This document shows, piece by piece, positions 43,050 to 54,385 of a stretch of DNA of 64,000 nucleotides (the stretch's first letter is position 1; every line of letters starts with the position of its first letter). Source of the DNA: Sanderia malayensis (lineage: Eukaryota; Cnidaria; Scyphozoa; Semaeostomeae; Pelagiidae); contig RQOL01000519.1 of the NCBI GenBank assembly GCA_013076295.1, positions 3,090,488-3,154,487 of the forward strand. The letters run 5' to 3'. A program made the position numbers and the translations under genes. The notes below the pieces were generated by a model. That model saw only the letters and a program-made list of their open reading frames with translations. It was not told where the DNA came from and searched no databases.

Positions 43050-44872
43050 ATGGGAGGTATGTGACTTTTTACCTTTGGAGCTTCTGGAGATCAATGATTT
43101 CCATAACTCAAAGTAAAGAAAGTGTTAAAGAAGTAGCACTTGATTTTCAAAGTAACACTTGTTTGGTTGGTTATAGCTTAGTTTGGTTATGTCGTTCTAA
43201 AACGTTTTTTTTATCCCTTGATGACATCATCAACTATTTCACCATACTTTAAAGGTGCAATACAAATGGTGACATCGTAAATGGCGTGATAAAATGCAAG
43301 TTGAACCATGCTGGGCAAAACAGATAAAGATATTTGGTTACTGATAAGTTTTCCAACAAATTTTTTTTCTCATGACGTCATCCACAAAAACTTTATTTTT
43401 GCTAAAATATATAAAACTGCATATCAAATGAAAATTCAGGTTGCGCATATCTTGAGAATGTAATTTATTTTTAAAAAAAGCGAACATCTCTTGTGATATG
43501 ACGGAGATAACATGTACCACGTGATCAGCTGGTTTTTAAAATTGGCTCCAAGCTCCAGAAAATTTGCCATGGTCGATTTAGCAAGGTCAAAGCTTAAAAA
43601 CAAAGGTTAGGCACTTCCACAGGTGGTAGCAGGATTTCCCCTGCCCATAAGGGTTACTGGAATTAAGATGCACGTTATGATTGGCTATTAAATTAAGTGC
43701 TGAAAGAGTGCAGTCGTGTCCCCTACACATGGATCGTATGCAAACACACAAATATGCATGGTCAGAAGTAACATTGCGAAATGTTAGATAAAAAACCGAA
43801 GTCGTATGCTCATAATATAAAAATAGCTGTTATGGAAGTGACTGACTACACGCATGAAAGAAGATCAACATCAACAATCACTGTACAAAAATACACGTGA
43901 TAAAAACAGGAACACTTTAATGGTCCCTCGAGACGCCAAGTAAAAAAAATGAAAAGTGTTTTGAATGAGAAAGTCGAGGAGATGGATAAAGTTCCTATTA
44001 ACACCAAAGGAGTGGCCTAAAGCGCAAGACCAAGAAATAATATCCAGAAATAATCTTTCTGACGCCCGATTAGTTAGATTCAGGGAAAGTTGGCCCAAAT
44101 GGCCAATAAAGGCCTGCTTAAGAATCGATAGAGGGCCCAGGCATGAAACAATTCTTCGATGGTAAAATTAGAAGCAAGACACTTACGTATTTGTTTTTGG
44201 GTTGTAGTATCAAAGTCGAGAAAACAAATATGGGCTGAGGCGTTAGTTTGAAGAACAGCAGGGCTGGCCATACCATCATCACTAAGAAATAACCACTTTG
44301 CCAGTAGTAGGTGATGAATGCGCCCCTGGTCCATGGTGGCCGACCATAGGCCAAAAAACTGCGAGAATCTCAAAGCGTCAGTTACAAACGCGAAGGGCTT
44401 TGTGATAGGTTGAGTTACAACCTCGGTTCCATTCAGGTTGTTGTAGCTTTTTTTGAACAGATCGGCCAAGGAGCGAAAACGCGCAATTGCTTAACGTGCA
44501 AAAGTCTTCTGCGAGATTATCTAATAATGATATCAAACAATCATGTTCTTCTTTCCTCCTATGACCCTTTCTTTGTCGTGAATTAGTCACTTGAATTATT
44601 AGACACTTATAAAATCAACTCGATTAACGGAAGGTAAAAAAACTGGGGAGTAGAACGCATTAGGGAAAGTACTCAATTTTAATTTTAATGTTTTTGAAAG
44701 TTTTGTGAGGTCATCAATCCCTCGTGAATCATGATCATTCGTAGTCAGCGATATCTTAATAAATGCATTATTATTTGGTAGAACAAGTGACAAGAAAAAT
44801 GCGACGTGGTTTAGAAGCTCGTTATCTTCTCCATATCATAAATGCATGATTGGTTATATAGAAGATTGTTTA
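43050..44872. other. Intergenic; a possible isolated exon near 44200-44350
   Basis: On the minus strand, a segment ending at a GTAAGT donor (about 44190) is open in more than one frame. One of these frames is hydrophobic (YFLVMMVWPALLFF). With no partner exon I do not call a gene. The rest shows nothing I can support. Confidence 0.3.
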
Positions 44873-47112
44873 TTAACCAAAAATTTTGCTTCTGATGAAA
44901 CTGATCACTTTTCCGTAGATTTCTGAAATCCTCACCTTTCCAGCAGCAATAAGATTGCGCAGGAAATCTTCAACTTCTTGCAATTTAACACCAAACGCTT
45001 TTGCTGCTCTTCGGATCGCAGAGCAAGACTATAATAAAAATATTATAGATTACCAACAGTCACTTCGAACAAATTATTTATTCCTAAGACATTGTCCATT
45101 TCATGCTTGTATTGCAGGATTGTAGAGCGATATTCATTAGAAAAGTTCCAATTTTTATAGGTATTACTTTCAAAGTCCACTGGATGGCTTGAGCATGGAA
45201 AAATCCTGGGGTCTTTTCTGTTGACTATGGTTTGATTGAGGGTCTAGATGTTCTCGTAATGAAAGAAAGTTTGGTTGATACGTACGGTGGATCCAAGGAA
45301 ATCTTCGCATTGGATTTTGCTTTTTACGTAATCAACACAATAGTCATAAATGTCTCTCAATTGTTCGTATCCATCGACAATGGCTTCTTTCACGGCTTTA
45401 TCAACAAGCTCAATTCTCACTTTTAATTTGGCAGCCAATGATTTTAATGTACTGCAGGTCTAAATAAGGTAGTTGAAAATAACGAGTTAACACAAAATGC
45501 ACAAACGACAGCAAGTTGTTTTACTCTTCTCTTAACAGCGGAAAGCAAACTATTGCTGTATGTATCCCTTATGTACAAAATTATCAAAGTAGTTTCTTGA
45601 AATAGCTACTCACGCTAGCAGATATAAAGTCTTCACACTTCTTGGTAAGCACTTCATTCTTAAAAAAATCTTTAACGTCTGCAATGATTTCTGTTGCTCT
45701 TGTGTATCCTTTCAAGATTGCATTCTTGACTGCTTCATCAACTTTGGCTGCTCTAACCCTCAATTTAGAAGCAATTGACTTCAATTTTGCACACACCTGG
45801 AAACGTCAGATACTCAATAGGTCAAAATCTAAAGACGTTAATTAGAACTGCAAAGTAAATAGGTTTAATGATTAAATTGTGGGCCTTAAGTTAACTTACG
45901 TCTGTTGCAAGAACATCTTCGCATGTCTTTGAAAGGACTTCGTCTTTCAAAAAACTGATAACATTCTGATAGATTTCATCTTTTCTATCGTATGCTGCAA
46001 TGACGGCATCGACAACAAATTCATTCAGCTTCTCAATTTTCACTTTCAAGGCAGCAGCTATCGATCTCAACTTGGTGCATACCTTCAAAGATCGAATTAG
46101 TAAGTTACTTTTTAAACAAGAAGTAATCAAAGGTTCACAAAAGTCCTCGTGTCTTTTACTGATTAATTATGTAGGCAATGTAGACCCCAATTAGGTGTAA
46201 ATATAAAACCCAATTATGTAGACTCCATCTAGTGCCCTCTCCATGTTATGTTATAGTGTATTGCTTCAAACTCGCAAAAATGTATATTCATATATTTATA
46301 CAGATGTATAGAAATTTCGATGTGTACTAAGAATTACTTATCTCTCACGGAAAAATTCTCCTTACCCTTGGAGCAAGGAAATCTTCACATGTCTTGCTGA
46401 GAACCTCTTTCTTAAGAAACTCGACAACTTTAAGGTAAATGTCTGTTGCTTTCACAACACCAGATGCAATTGTTTCTCTTACAGCTTCTTCGACTTTTTC
46501 AGCTTTGATCTTTAAAGCTGCGGCAATTTTTCGAAGTTTTGTGCAAACCTTTAGTGTAGAAATAAAATTAGAAACAGATAATGAAGGTAATTGTCTACAC
46601 TGCAGGATCCCATTTACAAGAAAATTTTGCCGCAGTTGGCAAAATATACTTACACCTGGAGCTAAGAAATCTTCACATGTTTTGTCAAGAACCTCGTTCT
46701 TTAGAAATTCCCTTGCAGCTCTGTAAATCTCTGGTCCACTAACCAGTCCATTGATTAAAGCATCTTTTATTGCGTCATCTACCTTTGATACTTGAAGTCT
46801 CAGTGCAGCTGAAATTTCACGAAGCTTCACGCACAGCTAGAGAGAAGTGGAGCAAATTTCATTGCAAGAGCATTGTCATAAATTCAAAATTTAAAAAATT
46901 TTTTAAATTTGCTCTCGTTTACAAAAGGACAAAAGGCATCACTTCGTGCTGTAATATATTTCTAGCAGTTAAATGAAGAAATTCAGAAAACTTACATCTT
47001 GTGCAAGGACATCTTCGCATGTTTTTGGAAGTTCTCTTCGAACAAGTGTCAGCTCTTCTGCACTTGAGTAGACGAAAAACGTCACAAGTAAAATGCTGAG
47101 AATGGCCTTCAT
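44873..47112 (-). CDS. Secreted tandem two-cysteine helical-module protein, 392 aa, seven exons
   Basis: Exons are 47112-46996 (signal peptide MKAILSILLVTFFVYSSA, then a short region with the first TCEDVLA), 46836-46654, 46548-46366, 46082-45900, 45796-45614 (each exactly 183 nt), 45459-45286 (174 nt) and 45028-44873 (terminal). Every intron is phase 0. Each 61-residue module starts with Val/Leu-Cys and a K-L-R/K-x-I helix, has an EIY..V..FLK.EVL second helix, and ends K-T-C-E-D-F-L-A. There are thus two Cys per module, close to the exon borders. The last exon keeps a single Cys, ends FIRSKIFG-TAA and is followed by AATAAA. Exons grew by tandem duplication. The product is predicted to be extracellular. 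The fold may be a helical hairpin closed by a disulfide (inference). I do not recognise the family. Confidence 0.85.
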
Positions 47113-47130
47113 CGTTCTTTATCTGCTAAT
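47113..47130 (-). other. 5' UTR part of exon 2 of the module gene
   Basis: An acceptor TTTTTTGCGCAG ends at 47131, 18 bases before the ATG. The coding exon therefore follows a non-coding first exon. Confidence 0.6.
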
Positions 47131-47287
47131 CTGCGCAAAAAATTTCAAGCAGGATACATTTACTAGACAACCTGAAGTTTCAGGAGACTCTATGGCAGCT
47201 ACTTGCATTACCTGTTTAGGCTTTGTCATGTGAGTGCGCATCTACTTCTACAATTGATGATTAAAACGAAGATACTGATATACTTAC

Positions 47288-47370
47288 ATCTGCAGTTTTA
47301 TTTTCAGGACGGTTTATCCAGATGACCCAGAAGGATGTGATATTTTGAAAAACTGGGCACCTTTTTATAA
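47288..47370 (-). promoter_or_regulatory. TATA-type promoter and non-coding first exon of the module gene
   Basis: On the minus strand TTTATAAAAAGG (TATA box at 47361-47370) lies about 75-80 bases before a strong donor, GAT|GTAAGTA, at 47288. A start site near 47335-47340 would give a first exon of roughly 50 nt that splices to the acceptor at 47131. The start site is predicted from TATA spacing only. Confidence 0.6.
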
Positions 47371-48997
47371 ACCATGATATTTTTCCGTTCATGTGATATC
47401 TAATTTCATGGGATGGACAAAACATACAGCTTTGTAAATTATATATAGATCTTTTGCAATGCCAACATCAAAATTGTTGATTAGTATTTATATTCTCTGA
47501 GATAATATAAACGAAAATCTGAAGGACTCTTGCAAATTGTTAGCTCAGCTTGCTCGAAACACGAAAGAATACAATTGCTCGATCAAAACGAATCCTTTTT
47601 TATGAGAGCTATTACCGCAATATTTAATTCAATTAGTAATGTCATATGTTCCGATCTTGATCAGAAAAAATAAGTCCAATAGTCCAAAGTTCAAGATGGA
47701 AAAAAGCAGCAATGCTATACCTGCAAAAACATGATGCTTTGCAGAATTTTGATGAAAATAAAGCAAGAACATGCTAAAATACTCCATTTTATGTACCCAT
47801 CTTTTGAATGGGCACAACGTTGGAATTGTAAAATCCGATACAAATGAGTTTAAAAAGCTATGAAAAAGTATCTATAGCAACTAGTACCTGGATAATAGAG
47901 TCAGTTAAAAGTAATGTGCAAATTTAGCTAGAATACAGCTATTTAAAAACCATTGTAGAAAATTGAAATTATATCATGAATCATGTAAGAGGTGCTGTCT
48001 ACATCGACATGATATTCTCGATGTAAAATATACAGAGCGTTAGTAAAAACACAGAAAAATCAAAACATGTCCATAGTCTTTGTGAATCTCCGTTTCTTTC
48101 TGTGTTTTACAAAAACGATACTATAATTTGTATACTTATGTTTTGCATATTCATTCGTGTGACGAGAAGGCTTTTACTTTTCATCCTTAATTAGAATATC
48201 AACAGCAGATTAGCCAGTAAAACTGTCGAGGGATTAAATTTCTGTTTATCCAGTAGCGAAGCTGAAATGTTTTCTCAAGGTTTTGGTCAATATTTGAAAT
48301 TTTGTAATGTTAACTCGCCAAGCTCTTACAACATTGAACAAAATTCTTTTCACAAAAGTCTTTAAAATGAAAGTAAAGTGCTTGTAGTTGAAAGATTTTT
48401 ATTGTAATCCCTAGAAGATTTGATGTAACACAGATCTGCAAACTTATTATGAGTGAATACGATAGATTACATAATGTTGGTTACTGTACTGTATGCTTTG
48501 AAGATAAAGTCAACTCTCTCTAAAGCGGACATTTTCGGGACTGTGCAACAGGTTCCGTCTTAGCGATGTGTCCGCCTAATAGAAAATTGTCGTTTTTGAG
48601 TGCGGATAAGTTCACATTACTTCTATAGCGGAGCTTTATCTTCTAGCGATAGTCACTTACATTTACTCGAGTTATACTTATATCATTGTGGGCTTTACCC
48701 GTCGATTTACACGATGACATGAAACCGAGACTCTTTGTCTGGATTTTGGCAGATTTAGCAATACTTTCTTACCTGGGTGTAAAATCTTATGGGTGCTTCA
48801 ATTATAGCTGAAACAGCTATAGTTTGCATTAATCAGGCCGTTTTTAAATGTTGTATTAGAAATATTTAACTTCCTTGCCAGTTCAGATGCTGCTAATAAA
48901 TTAAAGTGTCACAAGTACTCACAACGAGGCCAATACGTATGAAATTTGTAATATATATTTATAATATTTTAACAGGCAAATAATTTATATTATTAAT
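47371..48997. other. Intergenic, no gene seen
   Basis: AT-rich, without supported exons. Confidence 0.35.
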
Positions 48998-51432
48998 TTA
49001 TTGCGTTTGATTTTGATTCTGCAACTGCAGTTGCTTTTTTCTTTCTCTTTCTCTTCTATTGTTCATTTCAATCAAATTTTGAACTGTCAAAGTTTTGTTG
49101 TAGTACATTGTTTCTTGGTGATCTATAATTGGCTGCATAAAATGTGTATCGGCACCTTCTGGAATATCTTCAGGTTGAATTTCTAACATATAAAGCAAAA
49201 TATCAAATTTGGTAATTGAAACCTGTGCTGCATGCAGACTCTGGCATCTCAAAATGTTGCCTGTTACCCAGACTCCGATTTCAGAGGAAATAGTAGTCTG
49301 TTTCACAGAGCCCCAAATCGTGTTCAGACACAGGGAAACGATGAGCGTTGAATACTTGCATTAATTATCGTCTTGCAAACGAGTCCCATAATTTATGCAG
49401 ACCTTTTCAGGCAGTCAATTTCAAAATGGCAGAAGAGGCCAAACTCACACCACTTTCAAAACGCAGAAAGGTTAATCTAGAAATGCTTGACGAGGCTGTG
49501 AAGATGGCTTGCTATTTTTTTCAAATCGAGAAACTGTTGCCTGATCAATTAAGTGCTATTAAAGCTTTTGTTACTGGAAAAAACATATATTTCAGCGCCC
49601 CAACAGGATATGGAAAATCGCTGATTTTTCAAACTTTACCTTTGATTTTTGATGTGCTTCGAGGTAATTTAATTGGAACTTGCAAAGCTCTGGTAATTTC
49701 TCCACTGAATTCTTTAATGATAGACCAAGTGACAAAACTAAAACAATCCTCAGATCTAACTGCAGCGGCGATCTGCAAGGGACAAGATAGCGAAGTGCTC
49801 GCGGACATCGAAAATGGAGATATATCCATTATTTATGCATCTCCGGAGAGTATTCTTGGAAATGATCGATGGAGAAGAATGCTTGCATCACCACATTTTC
49901 AAGAGAACTGTGAAATCTTGGTCATTGATGAAGCTCATTGTGAACCACAAACATCAGAACATCTTATATTGGTGGTATTATTAGTGCTGTTGCTGGTCGT
50001 CAAGGAATCTTCTAACTTATCATTAGGACAAGAACGCTTTCCATAAAATCTTGATTTCACTGGAATTCCTTGTGCAATGCATCTTCGATGGTAGTCTGTT
50101 TGGAGACTTTCATTTAAGCTCTTCAATTTCATTCTAAGTGCATTTCTCTTCTTCAATAGGCCTAAACACTTTCTGCAAATATATCGCGAGATCTCTGTAC
50201 GAACGACAAAATCAAGATCGTCTATTTCTGATCCAACAGAGAAATTTGCGTTTCCATCGATAAGATTCCTCTCATTCAATTTTTCTAACGATGCGAAACA
50301 AAACAAACAGCTTGGTATCGGCCTGTTCATTTCTAATTCATCGGATCAACTCATCCACCATGCATCTTTCTTCGCAATAGTGTTTTTATTTTTAATCATG
50401 CGCATAAATTTCCTTCAAAACCTTGGATTTTTCAACATGCGAATGAGGCCGCTGAACACGATTTGGGGCGCTGTGAAACAGACTACTATTTCCTCTGAAA
50501 TCGGAGTCTGGGTAACAGGCAACTCAAAATGCTCAATGATATATTATATGGTGAATTAGGTACAGTACAGTAAATTATATAGCTTCGACAATGAACGCAA
50601 TGTAGCTGAAAGTCAGATTTAATATGCTACTCCGAAAATATGCTGTCTTAACCATGTCTTATTAGGCCAAGCTAAGTATTAATCTTAAAGTGTTGGTAAA
50701 TAAAAGGGTCTTACGCATTTCCATTGCCCCTTCTGGATCCCCATCATCAATGTGAGCAGGAATGTGAACATTCCATTCTTGAGGTCTACCATCTAGGTCA
50801 TATAGTTGTCGAATCACGGTACGTTGGGGATTATGGAAGTAACAGTAGACCTAGACAATAAAAGACAACAGAAGAAAACTATTGCATCAACGAGTTTAAA
50901 AATAGAAATATTAAATAACAATAATAATACTAATATATGCTACCTTTATAACTTGGCCATCGATATTTATGTTGTAATACCCACTCAAAGAATTTCTATC
51001 CTTTTCGTAGATATCTTGACATTTTGATGCAGGGACATCGTCGCTACGAGAAAAGAGTAAATGACTACAATGGAGCCCCGTCTAACGGCTATCTTCTTAA
51101 TTTGGTCAACTTGTTATTAAGGTCATGTTCTTTACTATTCTCTATCCAATCATATTCTCTTAAAACTGCCAATGTAGCCACCCGGTTAATAACGCCAATT
51201 CTTGGCGGCCAGCGAAGTTGAACTTGGTGTGACAAAGAGCACAGCTATCGCTGGAAATAAATAAAATGACGTAAAATCTTTACTCATTGGTATTTGTGTT
51301 GGCATTGGCAGCTCTTGTCCATTTGAATTCATTTGCACTATCTTGTTGAGAAACTGGCCAAGATGCCAAAGGTACTATACCAACTATAATGATCGCTGTG
51401 AAATAACTGGTCAGCTCTATTGACGAAAACAT
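48998..51432 (-). CDS. Secreted protein with fibrinogen-like N-terminal motif, 204 aa, four exons
   Basis: Exons 51432-51284, 51043-50944 (100 nt), 50850-50715 and 49227-48998 sum to 615 nt, a whole number of codons. Exon 1 gives a signal peptide (MFSSIELTSYFTAIIIVGIV...). Exons 2-3 read PASKCQDIYEKDRNSLSGYY and then VYCYFHNPQRTVIRQL. This C..I....N..SGYY......VYC pattern is like the start of fibrinogen-related and CASPR-type domains, but the GGGWT core that normally follows is absent. The last exon ends in a basic, Gln-rich tail (RRERERKKQLQLQNQNQTQ). A Mutator-like element (49257-50522) lies in intron 3, its edge 29 bases from my inferred acceptor (GCATGCAG). That acceptor has a poor pyrimidine tract, so the last exon border is the weakest point. 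Confidence 0.62.
49248..49256. repeat. 9 bp target duplication CTCAAAATG (left)
   Basis: An exact repeat is at 50523-50531, on the other side of the inserted element. Confidence 0.93.
49426..50046 (+). pseudogene. RecQ-like helicase N-terminal fragment inside the Mutator-like element
   Basis: From ATG 49426 the frame reads through LLPDQLSAIKAF (Q-like motif), APTGYGKSLIFQ (Walker A), LVISPLNSLMIDQ (motif Ia), IIYASPE and LVIDEAHC (DEAH box, motif II). The similarity stops right after DEAHC, at about 49945. Beyond this point the frame only overlaps the opposite-strand fragment. The C-terminal helicase lobe, with its arginine finger, is missing, so the fragment cannot be an active helicase. 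It may be a captured host sequence or the remains of a gene carried by the full-length element. Confidence 0.8.
49945..50330 (-). pseudogene. Cysteine-rich protein fragment inside the Mutator-like element
   Basis: From ATG 50330 (minus) the frame begins MNRPIPSCLFCF and continues to RYICRKCLGLLKKRNALRMK, then a polar part with TDYHRRC. The two CxxC pairs about 45 residues apart suggest one zinc-binding unit, like the ZAD-type N-terminus of some zinc-finger or transposon proteins. The fragment ends at the junction with the helicase fragment. No family name is certain. Confidence 0.5.
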
Positions 51433-53906
51433 TTTCAACAATGAATGCCAGGGACGTTAAATACTTTCACTGTTCTTGTGCTAAAACTTGGTTCTAAAAG
51501 CAAAGCAATGCATGTTTAATACTTATAGGCCTATGGCAAAGACACCGCTCTACAAAAACACAGCCATGTGCATATTTTTGTCGAAAGTCATTCAGTACAC
51601 ACACTCAGACTCGTCTAAGAACAAACTACTTCGACCCAACAGAGCCATGCAACAAATCTTGCAATTGTTAACTCAGACACGTGAGTTCTTCGCACGTGCG
51701 CATGCGGGATATTTCGCCGCAACTAGTTATTCATTGTCTGATTCAAAAAACCGTTGTAAAATGTTATCAAGTTTACCTGTTTGACCAAGATCTTACAGTT
51801 TTTGTGATGTCCACGACATTTAGAGAATGTTCCTTTAATCTGTATCAAACAAAAGATGTATCAAAGCTCCAGTTTGATATCCAGTCCGTAATTCAAAAAC
51901 CTTTCTATGCGGCTCCAATCTATGATATGTGTGAGTTGCAAACTCGTATATTTATTTCTAACCCGATGACCCGATGAATGCAACCGGTCATCCATTGAGG
52001 AATATTTGCGATTGATCAAGCAAATCGAACCGACTAATTTCAGTAATTAGGTACTCGCACCCGATAGAGCACATGTGTAAGCTCTAAAATCAACCGGAGA
52101 TCATTTTTTGATTGAAAATGAGCAACAATCAACTCAATAGTCCGTCGAAAAATTCATCAACGTACGAAACCTCTTAATTTCCTTGTGAACATTCCTGAAA
52201 TTTAACTTAAAATTAGCTTCAATGTATGGTGGTAATCATCTAATTAGCTACTCTACTGTTTGCTGCAGCAGTATGCTACATGTAATGCAAAGAAGCTAAT
52301 ATATCATTCATTGTTTACAAAGACATAGTCAGCGTTCTCCAATTGTAATAAGCAGGGGGAATGCTTGGAACGTCCAGCAATTGCTTTACTTTATATGAAC
52401 TGACCAATCAGGGAGTTTAAAGAACAATAGAAATGCAACAAAACGCAGCAAAAGTACCTGCCATGCCGGCCAAAATCCCGCCGAGTTGAAAAAAGTGATG
52501 TTTTAACAAAAAACATCAAAGTAGCATTTCTCAAAGTGTCCATTGGGCCTGATTTTTAAAATTCGTCATAATAACAAAAATATGACAACCAAAACATGAT
52601 AAACTTTAATCAAATCAGATGTTACGTAAAACAATGGTTATTTACTTTTACCAATGACGTTAGGTAAGAAATCAGGAAAAACTCTTGTGTTGTACTGATT
52701 TTCTGGGAGACTTAGACCACAAGTTTACACAATAACCTTTTTTCATTTGCATTATGATGGCAACATAAATATTCATGTTTTAGTAGATTGCGTGCATACT
52801 GCACAGGAGACTGGGCACAAAAATACCAGTAGTAGCCTTCTCCTGCGCAGCTTCCGGTAAAATACGCAGGCAGACCAGAGTCTTAAAGGAAAGTGGAATA
52901 AATAGAAATAATACAAAACAATCAACAATTAATAATTTTGCTATAACCTATACGAACGTATATCGTCAAATTTCAAATGGGTCACAAAAAAGAGCATTAT
53001 CTGGCATCTTCTTCTACAGGACACGAGAAAAAATTGAAAATACCAATATCTAAATAGTTGAGAGAGAAAGATATAGAACAAGTAAAGCAGATATTCAGTT
53101 TCATTGGATTCTGATGGGAAATAAACTTCTGAATCAGCATTTCAACCAATCGAAAGTCGTGTTGAGAATTTTGAGAATGAAAGTGGTTTTAAAACCTACA
53201 AACGTGCACTGTCTAAAAAAACATGGAAAGATTGGGCAATGTGAGATGCAAAACTATCAGATCGATAATCTAAGATTAGAGAGAAAAATACTAGAGGTAA
53301 ATTGAAAAACTTCTGGATGCTTTGGAAATTTTGTTTACATTTCTACAAGATTCAAATGCATGCAGCACAATAAATGTAAATTCAGGTTGCTTTATATCAT
53401 CTCATTCGAATAATTTTCTAGTTTCTGTTGGAGTGAAGTTGAAGTTGTGTGAATATAGCTAAAGGTTAACGTTGAAGCTCAACATAAAAAGGAAAACTTT
53501 AAGAAAACAAAGGGAAAGTTAAAGTAAATTTAAATTGAAGTAAAATCAAAGTTTTAAAAAGAAATTTATTTATGACGGGTTGTTATTCAATAACATTTTC
53601 ACATTTAAAAATTAATCACGGTGAGTAACTAAGTGTTTTTATCGTCGTTTTGTTTGGTGTTTACTCTTCTGCTCATATCGCAAAAGATCTAGAAAATAAA
53701 AATATTAAAGCTTTTAATTTGTAGCTAATTTAATATTAAGTAATTATTTAGTTTCATTACATTGTACACATTACGAACTGGTTTTATATATTTTAGTTAA
53801 TTTTACATGGACAAGTTATAGGTTTGCAGTCAGTGTGGCAAGGTAACCATTTTTAAGCGTGATATCATGTTATTGAGTTATTTGGTCAATAAGTTTTGAT
53901 GTGTAC
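51433..53906. other. Intergenic or intronic
   Basis: No supported exon. At 53150-53255 (plus) a short frame reads SGFKTYKRALSKKTWKDWAM and stops; it looks like an old protein fragment. Confidence 0.35.
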
Positions 53907-54006
53907 CTGTTCTACTCCACTTCTTGTCATAACCCAATAAAATCCACTTCTAGCTGAAGGATTGTCATTGATAATTCTATTACAGGAACTTGCGGGGTTA
54001 TCACGC
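53907..54006 (-). CDS. Exon homologous to exon 2 of the 51432 gene (fibrinogen-like N-terminal motif)
   Basis: The 100 nt exon (acceptor CCATTTTTAG, donor GTACAC) reads RDNPASSCNRIINDNPSARS, then GFYWVMTRSG. It has the same length and the same phases (2 in, 0 out) as the exon at 50944-51043 and shares PAS-x-C-x-x-I and SG-[YF]-Y. It can follow the Gly/Ser-rich exon at 54386-54644 in phase, through the donor GGGGAG|GTATGA. The next exon is not found nearby; the exon at 50850 would fit in phase. Confidence 0.6.
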
Positions 54007-54385
54007 CTAAAAATGGTTATTGTCCAATTACTAGAGCCAAAATATTTAGGAGATATGGTCTCAAAATACCGACATGTCACTAAGCTACCAGTAATGGTTA
54101 GTACTCTTCTGTGCAGCTGTCATACTGTCAGTTAAAAAATCAAAAGAATGTGTAACTTTGGGTATTCTGATGCGCACGTATCTACGCTGTTTTCAATTGA
54201 GTAATACAACTGTACAAATATCGTAATGATGTAACTAAGCACATAATTCCCATGACGCCCTTCAGAAAGTCCCAGCGGTTTCCCAGCTCTTTATTCGACA
54301 AAGTACAGCAGTTCACAATAAGTGAAAATAAACGACAGACGAGAGAAGACGTTAAGAAATTGATTAAAAAATCTGCAAATCATAC

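Larger units (their letters stand above)
49257..50522. mobile_element. Mutator-like element with 71 bp inverted repeats
   Basis: The terminal inverted repeats are 49257-49327 and 50452-50522: 71 bp with a single mismatch, starting TTGCCTGTTACCCAGACTCC. The target duplication is 9 bp. Both features fit MULE/MuDR elements. No transposase is present. Instead the interior holds a RecQ-like helicase fragment on the plus strand and, in convergent orientation, a cysteine-rich protein fragment on the minus strand. The near-identical ends indicate a recent insertion. Confidence 0.85.

Noticed and set aside
44118..44470. Membrane protein exon on the minus strand
   Set aside because: Two frames are open, no partner exon was found, and the hydrophobic frame alone is weak evidence.
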